A stretch of DNA of 64,000 nucleotides from Candidatus Borkfalkia avistercoris (GTDB lineage: Bacteria; Bacillota; Clostridia; Christensenellales; Borkfalkiaceae): NCBI GenBank assembly GCA_019115995.1, contig DXCL01000046.1, positions 62,001-126,000 of the forward strand. The letters are read 5' to 3'. The first letter of the stretch is position 1, and each line of letters opens with the position of its first letter. Shown one piece after another: positions 55,592-64,000 of the stretch. A program made the translations under genes and the position numbers. The notes under the pieces were generated by a model. The model was not told the DNA's origin and searched no databases. It saw only the letters and a program-made list of their open reading frames with translations.

Positions 55592-57109
55592 GCATTTTTT
55601 CGCTTTAATGAGCTCTATAAATATTTTTGCCGTCGTCAGCGCGTCGTCCCACGCCCTGTGGTGATTGAAAGCGATCCCGTAATGATCCGCGATCGTATCC
55701 AGTTTGTAATTTTTAAGGAACAATTCCGACTGCGCGATCGCAAGCGTGTCGAACGTTTTTTGTTCGAACGCATACTCTTCCTGCGCGGCATAATATTGTA
55801 TGAACCGGTAGTCGAACTGCACGTTGTGCCCTACGAGGTAGCACCCGTCGCAGAACTTGTAAAAATCGGGTATGACTTCGGCGATCCGCGGCGCGTCCTT
55901 CACCATGTCGTCGGTGATGCCCGTCAAGCGCACGATCTCGTCGTCCAGCTTGCGTTCGGGATTCACGAGAGTTGTAAACTTTTCTCGTATCTCTCCGTCT
56001 ATGATCTTTACGGCGCCGATCTCCGTGATCGCGTCCATCTTGCCGCCCGTCGGAACGTTCACGAGCCCCGTCGTTTCCAGGTCGAACACGACAAAGGTGT
56101 TCTCTTTCAGGCAATCGGGGATCACGCTCCTGTCAAAGAGATTCATCTGATTATAGTCGGTCAGCTTTTCTGGCGCGACCACCTTATAATGCGCGGGCAC
56201 CGCCTTGCTCGGCAGCTTTTCGGGGACGAATCCCTCGGGCGGGGTACCCCGGTTCACATACCTCGCCGTAAAGCTCAGGCGGTCGTTAAAGAACTCGTTT
56301 TCGCCCGTGCAAACGATGTAATCTCCCTTTTGCAGCGCGCGGATCTTCTCCTCCGTCTTTTTCTTGATGAAATAAGAAAAATTCATGCGCGCCGTCGTGT
56401 CGGATACGGTAAAGCGCAGGTACGGTTTGCCCTTCTGCGATACGCGCTCCTGCACGAACTCGATCTGCCCGCACACCGTAAGGGAATTGGAACGGAACGT
56501 GCAGTCCTTCATATAGGTGGCGACCTTGGGCACGTCGGCAAAGTCGATCGGCTCGAAGTTGCATATCTTGAAGGTGCGCGGCGGCCTGTAATCGAACGGC
56601 TCGTCGTCGTCCGCCTCCGGCTCCTCCTGCGGGAGGTCTCCCTTGTCCTTGTATTCGAGCGCGCCCTCGAATTTGTTGCAAAAACTGCTTTCCAGCATGT
56701 TCACCACGCCGGGTATGATCTCCCTCGTCTCGAAAAAGCTGCGCTCCTCCTCGTCCACGCCGAAGGTGAATTTCACCGTATCTCCCTCCTGCGTCACGGA
56801 AATGTCCTCCGCCGTCACAAACGCGGCGGCGGCGCGGTGATTGTGCGCAAGATATTCTGTGATCTTGTGCCGCACGAGCTGCGGGTCGGCGACGAGCTTT
56901 GCGAGCTTTACCGAAGTTTCCAGCGAATCGGGCACCGCCGCGCGAACGGCCTCCGCCGCAAATTTTTCGTCGTCGGGCGTATAGGCAAGGTCTGTTACGA
57001 GCGAAAACTCGCAACGCCTGTTTTCCTTATCCAAAACGATCTTGTTGAGCACGGCGCGTTTCAGGTTTTCACGCTCGTGAATCCGCGCCAGAAATTCCGT
57101 TCGGGTCAT
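55577..57109 (-). CDS. PolC-like protein lacking polymerase: N-terminal/OB domains plus DEDDh proofreading exonuclease
   Basis: 510 residues. Residues ~1-200 resemble the PolC N-terminal domains, and ~203-300 form an OB-fold (DCTFRSNSLTVCGQIEFVQE...). After a linker, ~345-505 is a DEDDh 3'-5' exonuclease: VVFDLETTGL (Exo I), VGHNVQFDYRFI (Exo II) and HHRAWDDAL (Exo III), all catalytic residues intact. PolC is normally about 1430 residues, with the exonuclease inserted in a PHP domain and followed by the polymerase core. Both PHP and polymerase are missing, and the gene ends cleanly. It occupies the position of polC between ispG (10 bases upstream) and rimP in related genomes. It may proofread in trans for another replicase. 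Confidence 0.85.
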   Translation of the reverse strand: MTRTEFLARIHERENLKRAVLNKIVLDKENRRCEFSLVTDLAYTPDDEKFAAEAVRAAVPDSLETSVKLAKLVADPQLVRHKITEYLAHNHRAAAAFVTAEDISVTQEGDTVKFTFGVDEEERSFFETREIIPGVVNMLESSFCNKFEGALEYKDKGDLPQEEPEADDDEPFDYRPPRTFKICNFEPIDFADVPKVATYMKDCTFRSNSLTVCGQIEFVQERVSQKGKPYLRFTVSDTTARMNFSYFIKKKTEEKIRALQKGDYIVCTGENEFFNDRLSFTARYVNRGTPPEGFVPEKLPSKAVPAHYKVVAPEKLTDYNQMNLFDRSVIPDCLKENTFVVFDLETTGLVNVPTGGKMDAITEIGAVKIIDGEIREKFTTLVNPERKLDDEIVRLTGITDDMVKDAPRIAEVIPDFYKFCDGCYLVGHNVQFDYRFIQYYAAQEEYAFEQKTFDTLAIAQSELFLKNYKLDTIADHYGIAFNHHRAWDDALTTAKIFIELIKAKKCLPNV

Positions 57110-57119
57110 ACTGTCTCCG

Positions 57120-58163
57120 TCATCTTCCTAAAAGCTCGTCTACTCTCTTTAAAAACTCCTCTTCCGCGCGCTCCCTCGGCACCTTCGCCTCGGGCTCGCC
57201 CTTGCGGAAAATGAGGCATCCGTCCTTGCCGCCCGCGATGCCGAGATCCGCGTCCGCGGCCTCCCCCGGGCCGTTCACGACGCACCCCATCACGGCGATC
57301 TTACACCTTTTATCCGAGCCGAACGCGCGCCGCTCCACCTTTTCGGCGAGCGCCATGCAGTCCCACTCGCACCGCCCGCAGGTCGGGCACGCCACGACGT
57401 CCGCAAAATTTTCTTCCAGCCCCAACGCGCGCAGAATGCGCTTGGCGGCGTATATCTCCTCCACGGGATCCGCGGAAAGGGAAACGCGTATCGTATCCCC
57501 TATACCTTTCAGAAGCAGCGCGCCGATGCCGATGCTGCTCTTCACCACGCCGCTCTCCTTCGTGCCCGCCTCCGTAACGCCGAGATGCAGCGGATAATCG
57601 CACCTTTCGGAAAGCAGTTCGTAGGCGCGCACGGTGAGCGGCACGTCGGAAGCCTTCACCGAAATCGCGATGTCTGATATGCCGTGTTTTTCCAATATGC
57701 CTACGTTACAGAGCGCGCTCTCCACGAGGGCCCGCGCGCTCCTGCCGTATTTTTCGAGGAATCCCTTTTCGATGCTGCCCGTATTCGCGCCCACGCGCAC
57801 GGGTATGCGGTGCGCCTTCACGCAGTCCGCCACGAGCACGATCTTATCCTCTCCCCCGATGTTGCCGGGATTGATGCGCACCTTATCCGCGCCGTTCTCT
57901 ATGGCGAGTACGGCGAGCCGCGCCGAAAAATGAATGTCCGCCACCACGGGCAGCGGAGAAGACTCCTTTATGATCCGTATCGCGCGCGCGTCCGCCTCGT
58001 CCAACACCGCGACGCGCACGATGTCGCACCCCGCCGCGGCGAGCGCGCCGATCTGCCCGAGCACGGCGGCGGTGTCGCTCGTCCTCGCAGTCGTCATCGA
58101 CTGGATCTTTACGCGTTCCCCTCCGCCCACGGGCACGCCGCCCACAAATATCTTTCTCGTCAT
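57120..58163 (-). CDS. ispG: 4-hydroxy-3-methylbut-2-enyl-diphosphate synthase
   Basis: 347 residues. Fe-S enzyme of the non-mevalonate isoprenoid pathway that forms HMBPP from MEcPP. MTRKIFVGGVPVGGGERVKIQSMT begins the TIM barrel; VRINPGNIGGEDK is the phosphate site. CPTCGRCEWD near residue 258 and GCVVNGPGEA near 295 bind the [4Fe-4S] cluster. GGAG lies 4-5 bases before the ATG. It lies 28 bases behind nrdR, across that gene's terminator. Confidence 0.97.
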   Translation of the reverse strand: MTRKIFVGGVPVGGGERVKIQSMTTARTSDTAAVLGQIGALAAAGCDIVRVAVLDEADARAIRIIKESSPLPVVADIHFSARLAVLAIENGADKVRINPGNIGGEDKIVLVADCVKAHRIPVRVGANTGSIEKGFLEKYGRSARALVESALCNVGILEKHGISDIAISVKASDVPLTVRAYELLSERCDYPLHLGVTEAGTKESGVVKSSIGIGALLLKGIGDTIRVSLSADPVEEIYAAKRILRALGLEENFADVVACPTCGRCEWDCMALAEKVERRAFGSDKRCKIAVMGCVVNGPGEAADADLGIAGGKDGCLIFRKGEPEAKVPRERAEEEFLKRVDELLGR

Positions 58164-58176
58164 AATGCTCCGTTAA

Positions 58177-58202
58177 GAAGAAAAAAGCCCGTCATTCGGG
58201 CT
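58177..58202 (-). terminator. Terminator overlapping the nrdR stop codon
   Basis: AGCCCG / CGGGCT six-pair stem whose loop contains the nrdR TGA, followed on the minus strand by TTTTTTCTTC. Confidence 0.7.
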
Positions 58203-58677
58203 GTTTTTCGTTACTGTTGCCGTCCTTGTGCTGCATGAGCGTTTCCAGCTCGCGCATAAAGGAAGAAATATCCGTAAACTGGCGGTACACGGAAGCGTAG
58301 CGCACGTAGGCGACCTCGTCTATCTCGCGCAGCCCGTCCATCACCATTTCGCCGATGCGCTTGGAAGAGACCTCCTGTTCGAGAGAATTGTACACCTGTT
58401 TTTTGATGTCCTCGACAAGCCTGTCTATCTTCGAAACGGAAACTGGGCGCTTTTCGCATGCCTTGATGATGCCGTTTTTGATCTTATTGGGATCGAACGA
58501 CTGCCTCGTTCCGTCGTTCTTTATAACGAGCACGGGGGTCGTTTCGATCGTCTCGTAAGTGGTAAAGCGCCTGCCGCACTGCATGCATTCGCGCCGCCTG
58601 CGGATCGTGCGGCCCTCCTCCGTCGAACGGCTGTCAATGACCTTGCTCTCCGTGCACCCGCAATACATACATTTCAT
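58192..58677 (-). CDS. nrdR: Ribonucleotide reductase repressor NrdR
   Basis: 161 residues. The N-terminal zinc ribbon (MKCMYCGCTESKVIDSR ... RRRECMQCGRRFTTYE) is followed by the ATP-cone domain (PVLVIKNDGTRQSFDPNKIKNGI). NrdR senses ATP/dATP and represses nrd genes; none is in the window and no NrdR box was seen nearby. The start at 58677 has GGAG 8 bases upstream and gives the canonical MKC start. Confidence 0.96.
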   Translation of the reverse strand: MKCMYCGCTESKVIDSRSTEEGRTIRRRRECMQCGRRFTTYETIETTPVLVIKNDGTRQSFDPNKIKNGIIKACEKRPVSVSKIDRLVEDIKKQVYNSLEQEVSSKRIGEMVMDGLREIDEVAYVRYASVYRQFTDISSFMRELETLMQHKDGNSNEKQPE

Positions 58678-58718
58678 AAAAAATTCTCCGATACGCAACC
58701 GCTTGTATTTTTATAAAG

Positions 58719-58747
58719 AGTATACCACAATATCGCGGAAAAGTAAA
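58719..58747 (-). promoter_or_regulatory. Candidate promoter of nrdR
   Basis: Minus strand: TTTACT (58747-58742), 17-base spacer, TATACT (58724-58719). Confidence 0.45.
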
Positions 58748-58959
58748 GCATTTCGGCAAATTTTGCCTTTTTTACCGTCAATCACGGTACATTTAAAGGT
58801 TTTTTCGTCAAAAAAACGAAAGCGGCAGAGTCGGTAAAGCGCTGCGGAAACATGCTCCGAAACTTTCGGCTTCCATGATCTCCCGAGCGCTCCGAAGTTT
58901 GCCGCAGATACCATTTTACCCGAATCGATAACGTTAAATCGACACAACCAATATTAACG
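58748..58959. other. Non-coding gap with a possible structured element
   Basis: About 210 bases with no gene I can support. Within 58843-58915, CTGCGGAAAC and GTTTGCCGCAG can pair around an inner CCGAAA/TTTCGG hairpin, and GCTCCGAA occurs twice. Short A/T-rich palindromes flank it (TTTTTTCGTCAAAAAA and ACCGT/ACGGT). Weak open frames on the minus strand have no ribosome binding site. Confidence 0.35.
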
Positions 58960-58990
58960 ACTGCGGGCCGCATAATATGCAGCCCGCAGT
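58960..58990 (-). terminator. Hairpin after purL
   Basis: ACTGCGGGC / GCCCGCAGT with an inner GCA/TGC extension across one mismatch, 20 bases after the purL stop; the following T-tract is weak (CGTTAATATT). Confidence 0.5.
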
Positions 58991-59010
58991 TGAATGATCG
59001 GCTATTGAAT

Positions 59011-62000
59011 TTACTTAAAATATTTTACGCCGCTTTCAAACAGCTTCATATCGAAATTGCCCGTGCAGTTTTTGTACAGGTTTTCGCCCGTGCGTTCGGT
59101 GTGCCCCATCTTGCCGTAGATCCTGCCGTCGGGCGAGGTAATGCCCTCGATCGCCCAAGCCGATCCGTTCGGGTTGTACGGGTAAAGCATGGTGGGCTTC
59201 CCGCTCAGATCGCAGTACTGCGTGGCGATCTGACCCTTTTCGCGCATTTTGATGAGTTCGCTTTCGGGAGCGACGATCTTGCCCTCGCCGTGCGATACGG
59301 GCACGGTGAACACGTCGCCCAACTTGCACGCCGAAAGCCAGGGACTCTTGTTCGACGCGACGCGGATATCCACGAGCGTGGAAACGTGGCGCGAAATGTT
59401 GTTGTACGTCAAGGTCGGGCTGCCGCTTTCGAGCGGGCGGATCTCGCCGTAAGGCACGAGTCCCAATTTGATGAGCGCCTGGAAGCCGTTGCAGATGCCC
59501 AGGATCAACCCGTCGCGCTGTTTCAAAAGCTTTTCGATCTGCTCCGCGATATACGGATTGCGGAAGGTCGTGGCGATAAATTTGCCGCTGCCGTCGGGCT
59601 CGTCGCCGCCCGAAAAACCGCCGGGGAACGCCACGATGTTCGCGCGGGAAATCGCGTCGGCAAACGCCTTTACGCTCTCTTCGATGTCGGAAGCGCTCCT
59701 GTTTTTCAGAACGACCACGTCGCATTCCGCGCCCGCAAGGCGGAACTTGCGCGCCGTATCCAATTCGCAGTTGGTGCCGGGGAATACGGGAATAAACACG
59801 CGCGGCTTCGCCGTTTTGATCGCTATATTCTCATAGCATCTGCCCTTGGCGTCGAAATCGCAGTCGACGGCGACGCCTTCCGCGGGCGCGTTGTTGGGGA
59901 ACACGTTTTCCAGCGCGCCGGTAAACGCTTCGAGCGCCTCTTTTCCGCTCAGCCTTTCGCCGCCGAGCGTAAAATCTTTGTCCGCTGTCTGCCCGATATA
60001 AATTTTGTCGAAAGAAACCGCGTCGGGATCCTCCAAAGACACGACAAAATCGCCGTACCGTTCGGAGAGGAGCGTTTCGGCATTCCCCTCGAAGGCAAAG
60101 CCCAGATCGTTGCCGAAGCAGGATTTTGCCACCGCAGCCGCCGTACCGCCGTTTTCAACGACCGTAGCAAAACGGATATTGCCTTTTTGAATGTTTTTGT
60201 GCAGCTCGCGGCAGACTGCCGTGAATTTTGCAAAGTCGGGCACGGCGCTTTCGTCTTTCGGAACGGGAACGAGCCAGAGCTTTGTGCCCGCACTTTCAAG
60301 CACGTTGTTGATCAGCCCGCTCGCCTTTGCCGGCGCAAGCGCGAAAGAGATGAGAGTGGGCGGCACGTCGATGTGTTCGAAGGTACCGCTCATACTGTCT
60401 TTCCCGCCGATGGCGCCAAGCCCCAACCCGATCTGCGCGTACAGCGCGCCGAGCAGGGCCGAAAGCGGCACGCCCCAGCGCTCGGGATCGCGGTTCAAGC
60501 GCATGAAAAATTCCTGGAAGGTGAGGCGGATCTCATCGTAATCGCACCCCGCCGCGATAAGCTTGGCGACGGACGCCACGACGCTGTAAATTGCGCCCGT
60601 GAACGGCGCGCCGCGCATCAGCTTTGCCGAATAACCGTAAGCGGATACGGTGGCGACGTCCGTTTCGCCCCCGCAGATCTTCGCCGCCATCGCGATGGCG
60701 GGCGTAAGCTGGCGCTTGCCGCCGAAGGGCATATACACGCTGCGCGCGCCGATGGTCGAGTCGAACATCTCCGAAAGCCCCTTTTTGGAGCAGACGTTGA
60801 GGGAGGAGAGCGCTTTGGCGAGCCCTTCCGCAAATTTTTCCGCGCGGCTCTTGAAGAAATCGGTAACTTTCTCTTCGATCTCGGCGGAAATGATCTGCTT
60901 TACGCCGTTCGTATCGAGGAAATCTCGCGAAATGTCGACGATGGCGCGCCCCTTGAAGAGCATTTTCATGCGCCTGTCGTCCGTAACGACCGCGACGGGC
61001 GTAGCCGCGAGGTTCTCCTCCGCCGCGAGGCGGATAAATTCGTCCTGTTCCTTAGCGTCCACGACGACCGCCATGCGCTCCTGCGATTCGGAAATGGCGA
61101 GCTCCGTGCCCGAAAGCCCTTCGTATTTGAGGGGAACTTTGTCGAGGTTGATGACGAGCCCGTCGGAAAGTTCGCCGATGGCGACGGAAACGCCGCCCGC
61201 GCCGAAGTCGTTGCACTTTTTGATGCGGCGGGTCGCCTCTTGATTCAAAAACAGCCTCTGCAATTTGCGCTCGGTAAGCGGATTGCCCTTCTGCACTTCC
61301 GCGCCGCAGGTCTCCACAGAATGCGCGTCGTGCGCCTTGGAAGAGCCGGTTGCGCCGCCGCAGCCGTCGCGCCCCGTTTCGCCGCCGAGCAGAATGATCA
61401 CGTCGCCCGCCTTCGGCTTTTCGCGGTACACCATGCTGCGCTTCGCCCCGCCGACGACGAAGCCCGTTTCCAGCCTCTTTGCCTTGTAACCGGGGTCGTA
61501 CACCTCGTCTACGATGCCCGTCGCGAGCCCGATCTGGTTGCCGTAGGAGGAAAAGCCCGCCGCCGCGGTTTTGGTGATGACGCGCTGCGGGAGCTTGCCG
61601 GGGAGCGTATCCTCGATCTTTTCGCGGGGATCCGCCGCGCCCGTAACGCGCATCGCCTGATAGACGTACGTTCTGCCCGAAAGCGGGTCGCGGATCGCCC
61701 CGCCGAGGCAGGTCGCCGCGCCGCCGAAAGGCTCTATTTCGGTCGGGTGATTGTGCGTTTCGTTCTTGAACATGACGAGATATTTTTCCGTTTTGCCGTC
61801 TATCTCCGCATCGATGCAGATAGAGCACGCGTTGATCTCGTCGGAAATATCGAGGTTGTCGAGCCTGCCTTCTTTTTTCAGCTTTTTCACCGCAATGGTC
61901 GCGATGTCCATAAGGCAGGGATATTTGTCTTCCCGCCCGACGTTGAACTCTTCGAAGAGGTCTTTATACAACCGGTATGCCTTTGCGATGTGCGGGTTGT

Positions 62001-62709
62001 CGGAATCGATCTTCACGTCTTTGATCTCGGTCGCAAAGGTCGTGTGGCGGCAGTGATCCGACCAATAGGTATCGATGACTTTTACTTCCGTTTCGGTCGG
62101 GTTCCTGCCCTCCTTTTTGAAGTAGTCGCGCACGAACGCCAGATCTTCCACGCTCATGGCAAACCCGTTCTTTTTATGATATGCCGCGATCTCTTCGTCG
62201 GACATGGCGATAAAGCCCGCCACCTCCTGCACGTCCTGCGTCTGCATTTTCGCGCGGGCGAGCGTTTTGGGCTTTGCAAGGGAAACTTCGGAACTTTCTA
62301 CGGGGTTGATGAGGTGTTTTTTGACGCGGGCAAGCTCCTCGTCGGAAACGCCTTTCACCGCGATGACGCGCGCGCATTTGATGAGCGGGCGCGCCTTTTT
62401 CGTAAGAAGCTGCACGCACTGCGCGGCGCTGTCTGCGCGCTGGTCGTACTGCCCGTCGAGAAAGGCGATCGCGAACACCTTGTACTCCTTATCGAAGGAA
62501 ACTTCTTCAAAATATACGTTGTCTACGGGCGGCTCGGAAAACACGTTCACGACGGCGGCTTTAAGCTCTTCTTCGGAAAGCCCCTCCACGTCGTAGCGGA
62601 TCAGCTCGCGCACGTCATCCGCATGAATGGAGAGCTGCGCAGAAAGGTCGTCTTTTATTTTTTTTGCTTGAAGGTTGTCCTTTTTCTCTACGAAAATCCT
62701 GTAAATCAT
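59011..62709 (-). CDS. purL: Phosphoribosylformylglycinamidine synthase, single-chain clostridial type
   Basis: 1232 residues. Converts FGAR, glutamine and ATP to FGAM in purine synthesis. The PurS-like start (MIYRIFVEKKDN), two PurM-like synthase lobes (DTYWSDHCRHTTFATE; GCGGATGSSKAHD; FGAGGVSVAIGELSDG; GKDSMSG) and a C-terminal PurQ-type glutaminase with the nucleophile Cys in LGICNGFQALIKLGL near residue 1070 are fused in one chain. PurS, PurL and PurQ are separate genes in Bacillus. There is not one TTA, CTA or TCA codon in it, which leaves a full-length open frame on the other strand. It lies 14 bases behind purD. Confidence 0.96.
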   Translation of the reverse strand: MIYRIFVEKKDNLQAKKIKDDLSAQLSIHADDVRELIRYDVEGLSEEELKAAVVNVFSEPPVDNVYFEEVSFDKEYKVFAIAFLDGQYDQRADSAAQCVQLLTKKARPLIKCARVIAVKGVSDEELARVKKHLINPVESSEVSLAKPKTLARAKMQTQDVQEVAGFIAMSDEEIAAYHKKNGFAMSVEDLAFVRDYFKKEGRNPTETEVKVIDTYWSDHCRHTTFATEIKDVKIDSDNPHIAKAYRLYKDLFEEFNVGREDKYPCLMDIATIAVKKLKKEGRLDNLDISDEINACSICIDAEIDGKTEKYLVMFKNETHNHPTEIEPFGGAATCLGGAIRDPLSGRTYVYQAMRVTGAADPREKIEDTLPGKLPQRVITKTAAAGFSSYGNQIGLATGIVDEVYDPGYKAKRLETGFVVGGAKRSMVYREKPKAGDVIILLGGETGRDGCGGATGSSKAHDAHSVETCGAEVQKGNPLTERKLQRLFLNQEATRRIKKCNDFGAGGVSVAIGELSDGLVINLDKVPLKYEGLSGTELAISESQERMAVVVDAKEQDEFIRLAAEENLAATPVAVVTDDRRMKMLFKGRAIVDISRDFLDTNGVKQIISAEIEEKVTDFFKSRAEKFAEGLAKALSSLNVCSKKGLSEMFDSTIGARSVYMPFGGKRQLTPAIAMAAKICGGETDVATVSAYGYSAKLMRGAPFTGAIYSVVASVAKLIAAGCDYDEIRLTFQEFFMRLNRDPERWGVPLSALLGALYAQIGLGLGAIGGKDSMSGTFEHIDVPPTLISFALAPAKASGLINNVLESAGTKLWLVPVPKDESAVPDFAKFTAVCRELHKNIQKGNIRFATVVENGGTAAAVAKSCFGNDLGFAFEGNAETLLSERYGDFVVSLEDPDAVSFDKIYIGQTADKDFTLGGERLSGKEALEAFTGALENVFPNNAPAEGVAVDCDFDAKGRCYENIAIKTAKPRVFIPVFPGTNCELDTARKFRLAGAECDVVVLKNRSASDIEESVKAFADAISRANIVAFPGGFSGGDEPDGSGKFIATTFRNPYIAEQIEKLLKQRDGLILGICNGFQALIKLGLVPYGEIRPLESGSPTLTYNNISRHVSTLVDIRVASNKSPWLSACKLGDVFTVPVSHGEGKIVAPESELIKMREKGQIATQYCDLSGKPTMLYPYNPNGSAWAIEGITSPDGRIYGKMGHTERTGENLYKNCTGNFDMKLFESGVKYFK

Positions 62710-62723
62710 CGCTCGCTTCCTTT

Positions 62724-64000
62724 TTATTTATTGTATTTGACGCCGATGTCCGTACGGTAATGCATGCCGTCGAAATGTATCTTTTTTACGTTCGCGTACG
62801 CCTTTTCGCGCGCCTCGGCGACCGTTCTGCCCTTGGCGCACACGCCGAGCACCCTGCCGCCGTCCGTTTTCAGCACGCCGTTTTCGCGCTTCGTGCCCGC
62901 ATGATAGAGGAATACGCCCTCGTCGAGATCGCCGATCGTGATCTCTTTGCCCTTTTCGTACTTTACGGGATAGCCGCCGCTTGCGAGCACCACGCACACG
63001 CACGCGCCCTCCTCCCATTCGATCCTGATATCCGCGAGGCGCTCGTCGGTCACCGCCTCGAAAATTTCCATGAGGTCGGTCTTCAACATGGGCAAAACGA
63101 CCTGCGTTTCGGGATCGCCGAAACGGGAATTGTATTCGACCACCTTCATGCCCTCCTTCGTGCGCATGAGCCCGAAGTAGAGAACGCCCTTGAACGGCCG
63201 CCCTTCCGCGTTCATCGCCGCCACCGTGGGGAGCATGATCTTGTTCATCACCTCGTCCGCGATCTCTTTGTCGTAGAACGGGCAGGGCGTGAACGTGCCC
63301 ATGCCGCCGGTGTTTAATCCCTTGTCGCCGTCTAAGGCGCGCTTGTGGTCGCAGCTGGGGATCATGGGCACGATGGTCTTGCCGTCGGTGAACGCCAGAA
63401 CGGACACTTCCTCGCCGGGGGTAAACTCTTTGCCCGTCAAAAATTCTTCGACGACGACCTTATTGCCCGCGGCGCCGAATGCCTTGTCGAGCATGATCTG
63501 TTTCAGCCCGTCTTTTGCCTGCTGCAAATTTTCGCAGATGAGCACCCCTTTGCCGAGCGCGAGCCCGTCTGCCTTCAAGACGACGGGGAAGCTCCCTTTC
63601 TCCACATAGGAAAGCGCCTTTTCGTAATCGGAAAAGGTTTCGTACTTTGCGGTGGGAATGCCGTACTTTTTCATCAGCTCTTTGGCAAACGCCTTGCTCG
63701 ATTCGATTTCGGCGGCGCGCTTGTTCGGCCCGAACACGCGGTGCCCGCGGCTTTCGAGTTCGTCCGCAAGCCCCAAGGCGAGCGGATCGTCGGGCGCGAT
63801 GACGGTATACGCAACGTCTTTGTGCGCGTCTACCCAGTCGCCCACCGCTTTGAGATCGCAGTAATTTACGTTCACGAGCTCGGCAAGCTCGGCGATGCCG
63901 GCATTGCCCTTCATGCAATAAATTTTGTCCACCCTGGGACTTTTGGAAAGAGCCGCGACGATCGCGTGTTCGCGCCCGCCGTTGCCTATGACAAGTACGT
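62724..64000 (-). CDS. purD: Phosphoribosylamine-glycine ligase, start just beyond the window
   Basis: About 425 codons visible; roughly the first two residues are cut off by the window end. Ligates glycine to phosphoribosylamine (GAR synthetase). The Rossmann-like start LVIGNGGREH is at the extreme edge, followed by VDKIYCMKGNAGIAELAE. The ATP-grasp part contains PVVLKADGLALGKGVLI, and FNSRFGDPETQ-like YNSRFGDPETQVVLPML is the metal/ATP site. It reads straight into purL after 14 bases, so the two are one operon whose promoter lies outside. Confidence 0.96.
   Translation of the reverse strand, partial: VLVIGNGGREHAIVAALSKSPRVDKIYCMKGNAGIAELAELVNVNYCDLKAVGDWVDAHKDVAYTVIAPDDPLALGLADELESRGHRVFGPNKRAAEIESSKAFAKELMKKYGIPTAKYETFSDYEKALSYVEKGSFPVVLKADGLALGKGVLICENLQQAKDGLKQIMLDKAFGAAGNKVVVEEFLTGKEFTPGEEVSVLAFTDGKTIVPMIPSCDHKRALDGDKGLNTGGMGTFTPCPFYDKEIADEVMNKIMLPTVAAMNAEGRPFKGVLYFGLMRTKEGMKVVEYNSRFGDPETQVVLPMLKTDLMEIFEAVTDERLADIRIEWEEGACVCVVLASGGYPVKYEKGKEITIGDLDEGVFLYHAGTKRENGVLKTDGGRVLGVCAKGRTVAEAREKAYANVKKIHFDGMHYRTDIGVKYNK

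Noticed and set aside
58990..62760. A 1256-codon open frame on the plus strand
   Set aside because: It is the exact antisense codon register of purL, has no ribosome binding site and arises from missing TTA/CTA/TCA codons in purL; its product is Arg/Phe/Ala-rich with no family motif.

Overview
The window is a dense chromosomal stretch from a GC-rich Clostridia-class bacterium. Supporting signs are a large Alu-plus-S-domain SRP RNA, a one-chain 'clostridial' PurL, CdaA, LysC with paired ACT domains, NrdR, AGGAGG-type ribosome binding sites and the order ispG-(polC position)-rimP-nusA-ylxR-ylxQ-infB-rbfA-nrnA-truB-ribF. A gut Christensenellales-like lineage is plausible but is only an impression. 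I see no tRNA, 16S/23S rRNA, CRISPR array, insertion sequence or prophage. Many long open frames lie exactly opposite real genes because the genes almost never use TTA, CTA or TCA codons; I treat them as shadows.

Layout. 1-2.5 kb: the 3' part of pyruvate kinase and a cysteine-motif repeat lipoprotein. 2.6-6.4 kb: two overlapping FAD oxidoreductase genes (COG2081 and COG2509 type) diverging from a membrane-anchored Pro/Glu-repeat protein with YegP-like repeats. 6.5-11.3 kb: an operon for a heterodimeric ABC exporter, a tautomerase and an Mrp/Nbp35 Fe-S carrier. 11.4-11.7 kb: SRP RNA. 11.8-17.8 kb: cdaA, a 37-residue CdaR-like stub, DUF1015, lysC and an LTA-synthase-like sulfatase. 17.8-26.8 kb: holA, comEC and a 1891-residue DUF4011/SF1 helicase with a C-terminal nuclease-like fold. 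27-36.5 kb: HAD phosphatase, HelD, a glutaminase-less GMP synthetase, nitrilase, VOC protein, full GuaA, GuaB and an unknown membrane protein. 36.7-46.3 kb: a small lipoprotein, hemW, MGMT, HAD, lepA, a divergent glycerophosphodiesterase, DUF6624, an MBL hydrolase, dtd, efp and an M24 peptidase. 46.4-58.7 kb: the long translation/RNA operon (rimP to nfo), preceded by a polymerase-less PolC-like protein, ispG and nrdR. 59-64 kb: purL and purD (cut by the window end).

Most of the window is housekeeping. The unusual points are: (i) a protein at the polC position that keeps the PolC N-terminal and OB regions and the proofreading exonuclease but has no PHP or polymerase domain; (ii) a GMP synthetase without its glutaminase domain, next to a nitrilase-family amidase and downstream of a complete guaA; (iii) a CdaR reduced to its membrane anchor; (iv) two strong promoters placed so that the transcript would start at the ATG (leaderless mRNAs); (v) a ComEC whose metallo-beta-lactamase domain has lost its metal ligands; (vi) a terminator hairpin in the leader of the rimP-nusA-infB operon; (vii) a giant helicase-nuclease that resembles the single-protein 'Hhe' anti-phage architecture.

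All calls are by eye from the sequence. Family names come from recognised motifs and length, and no search was run.
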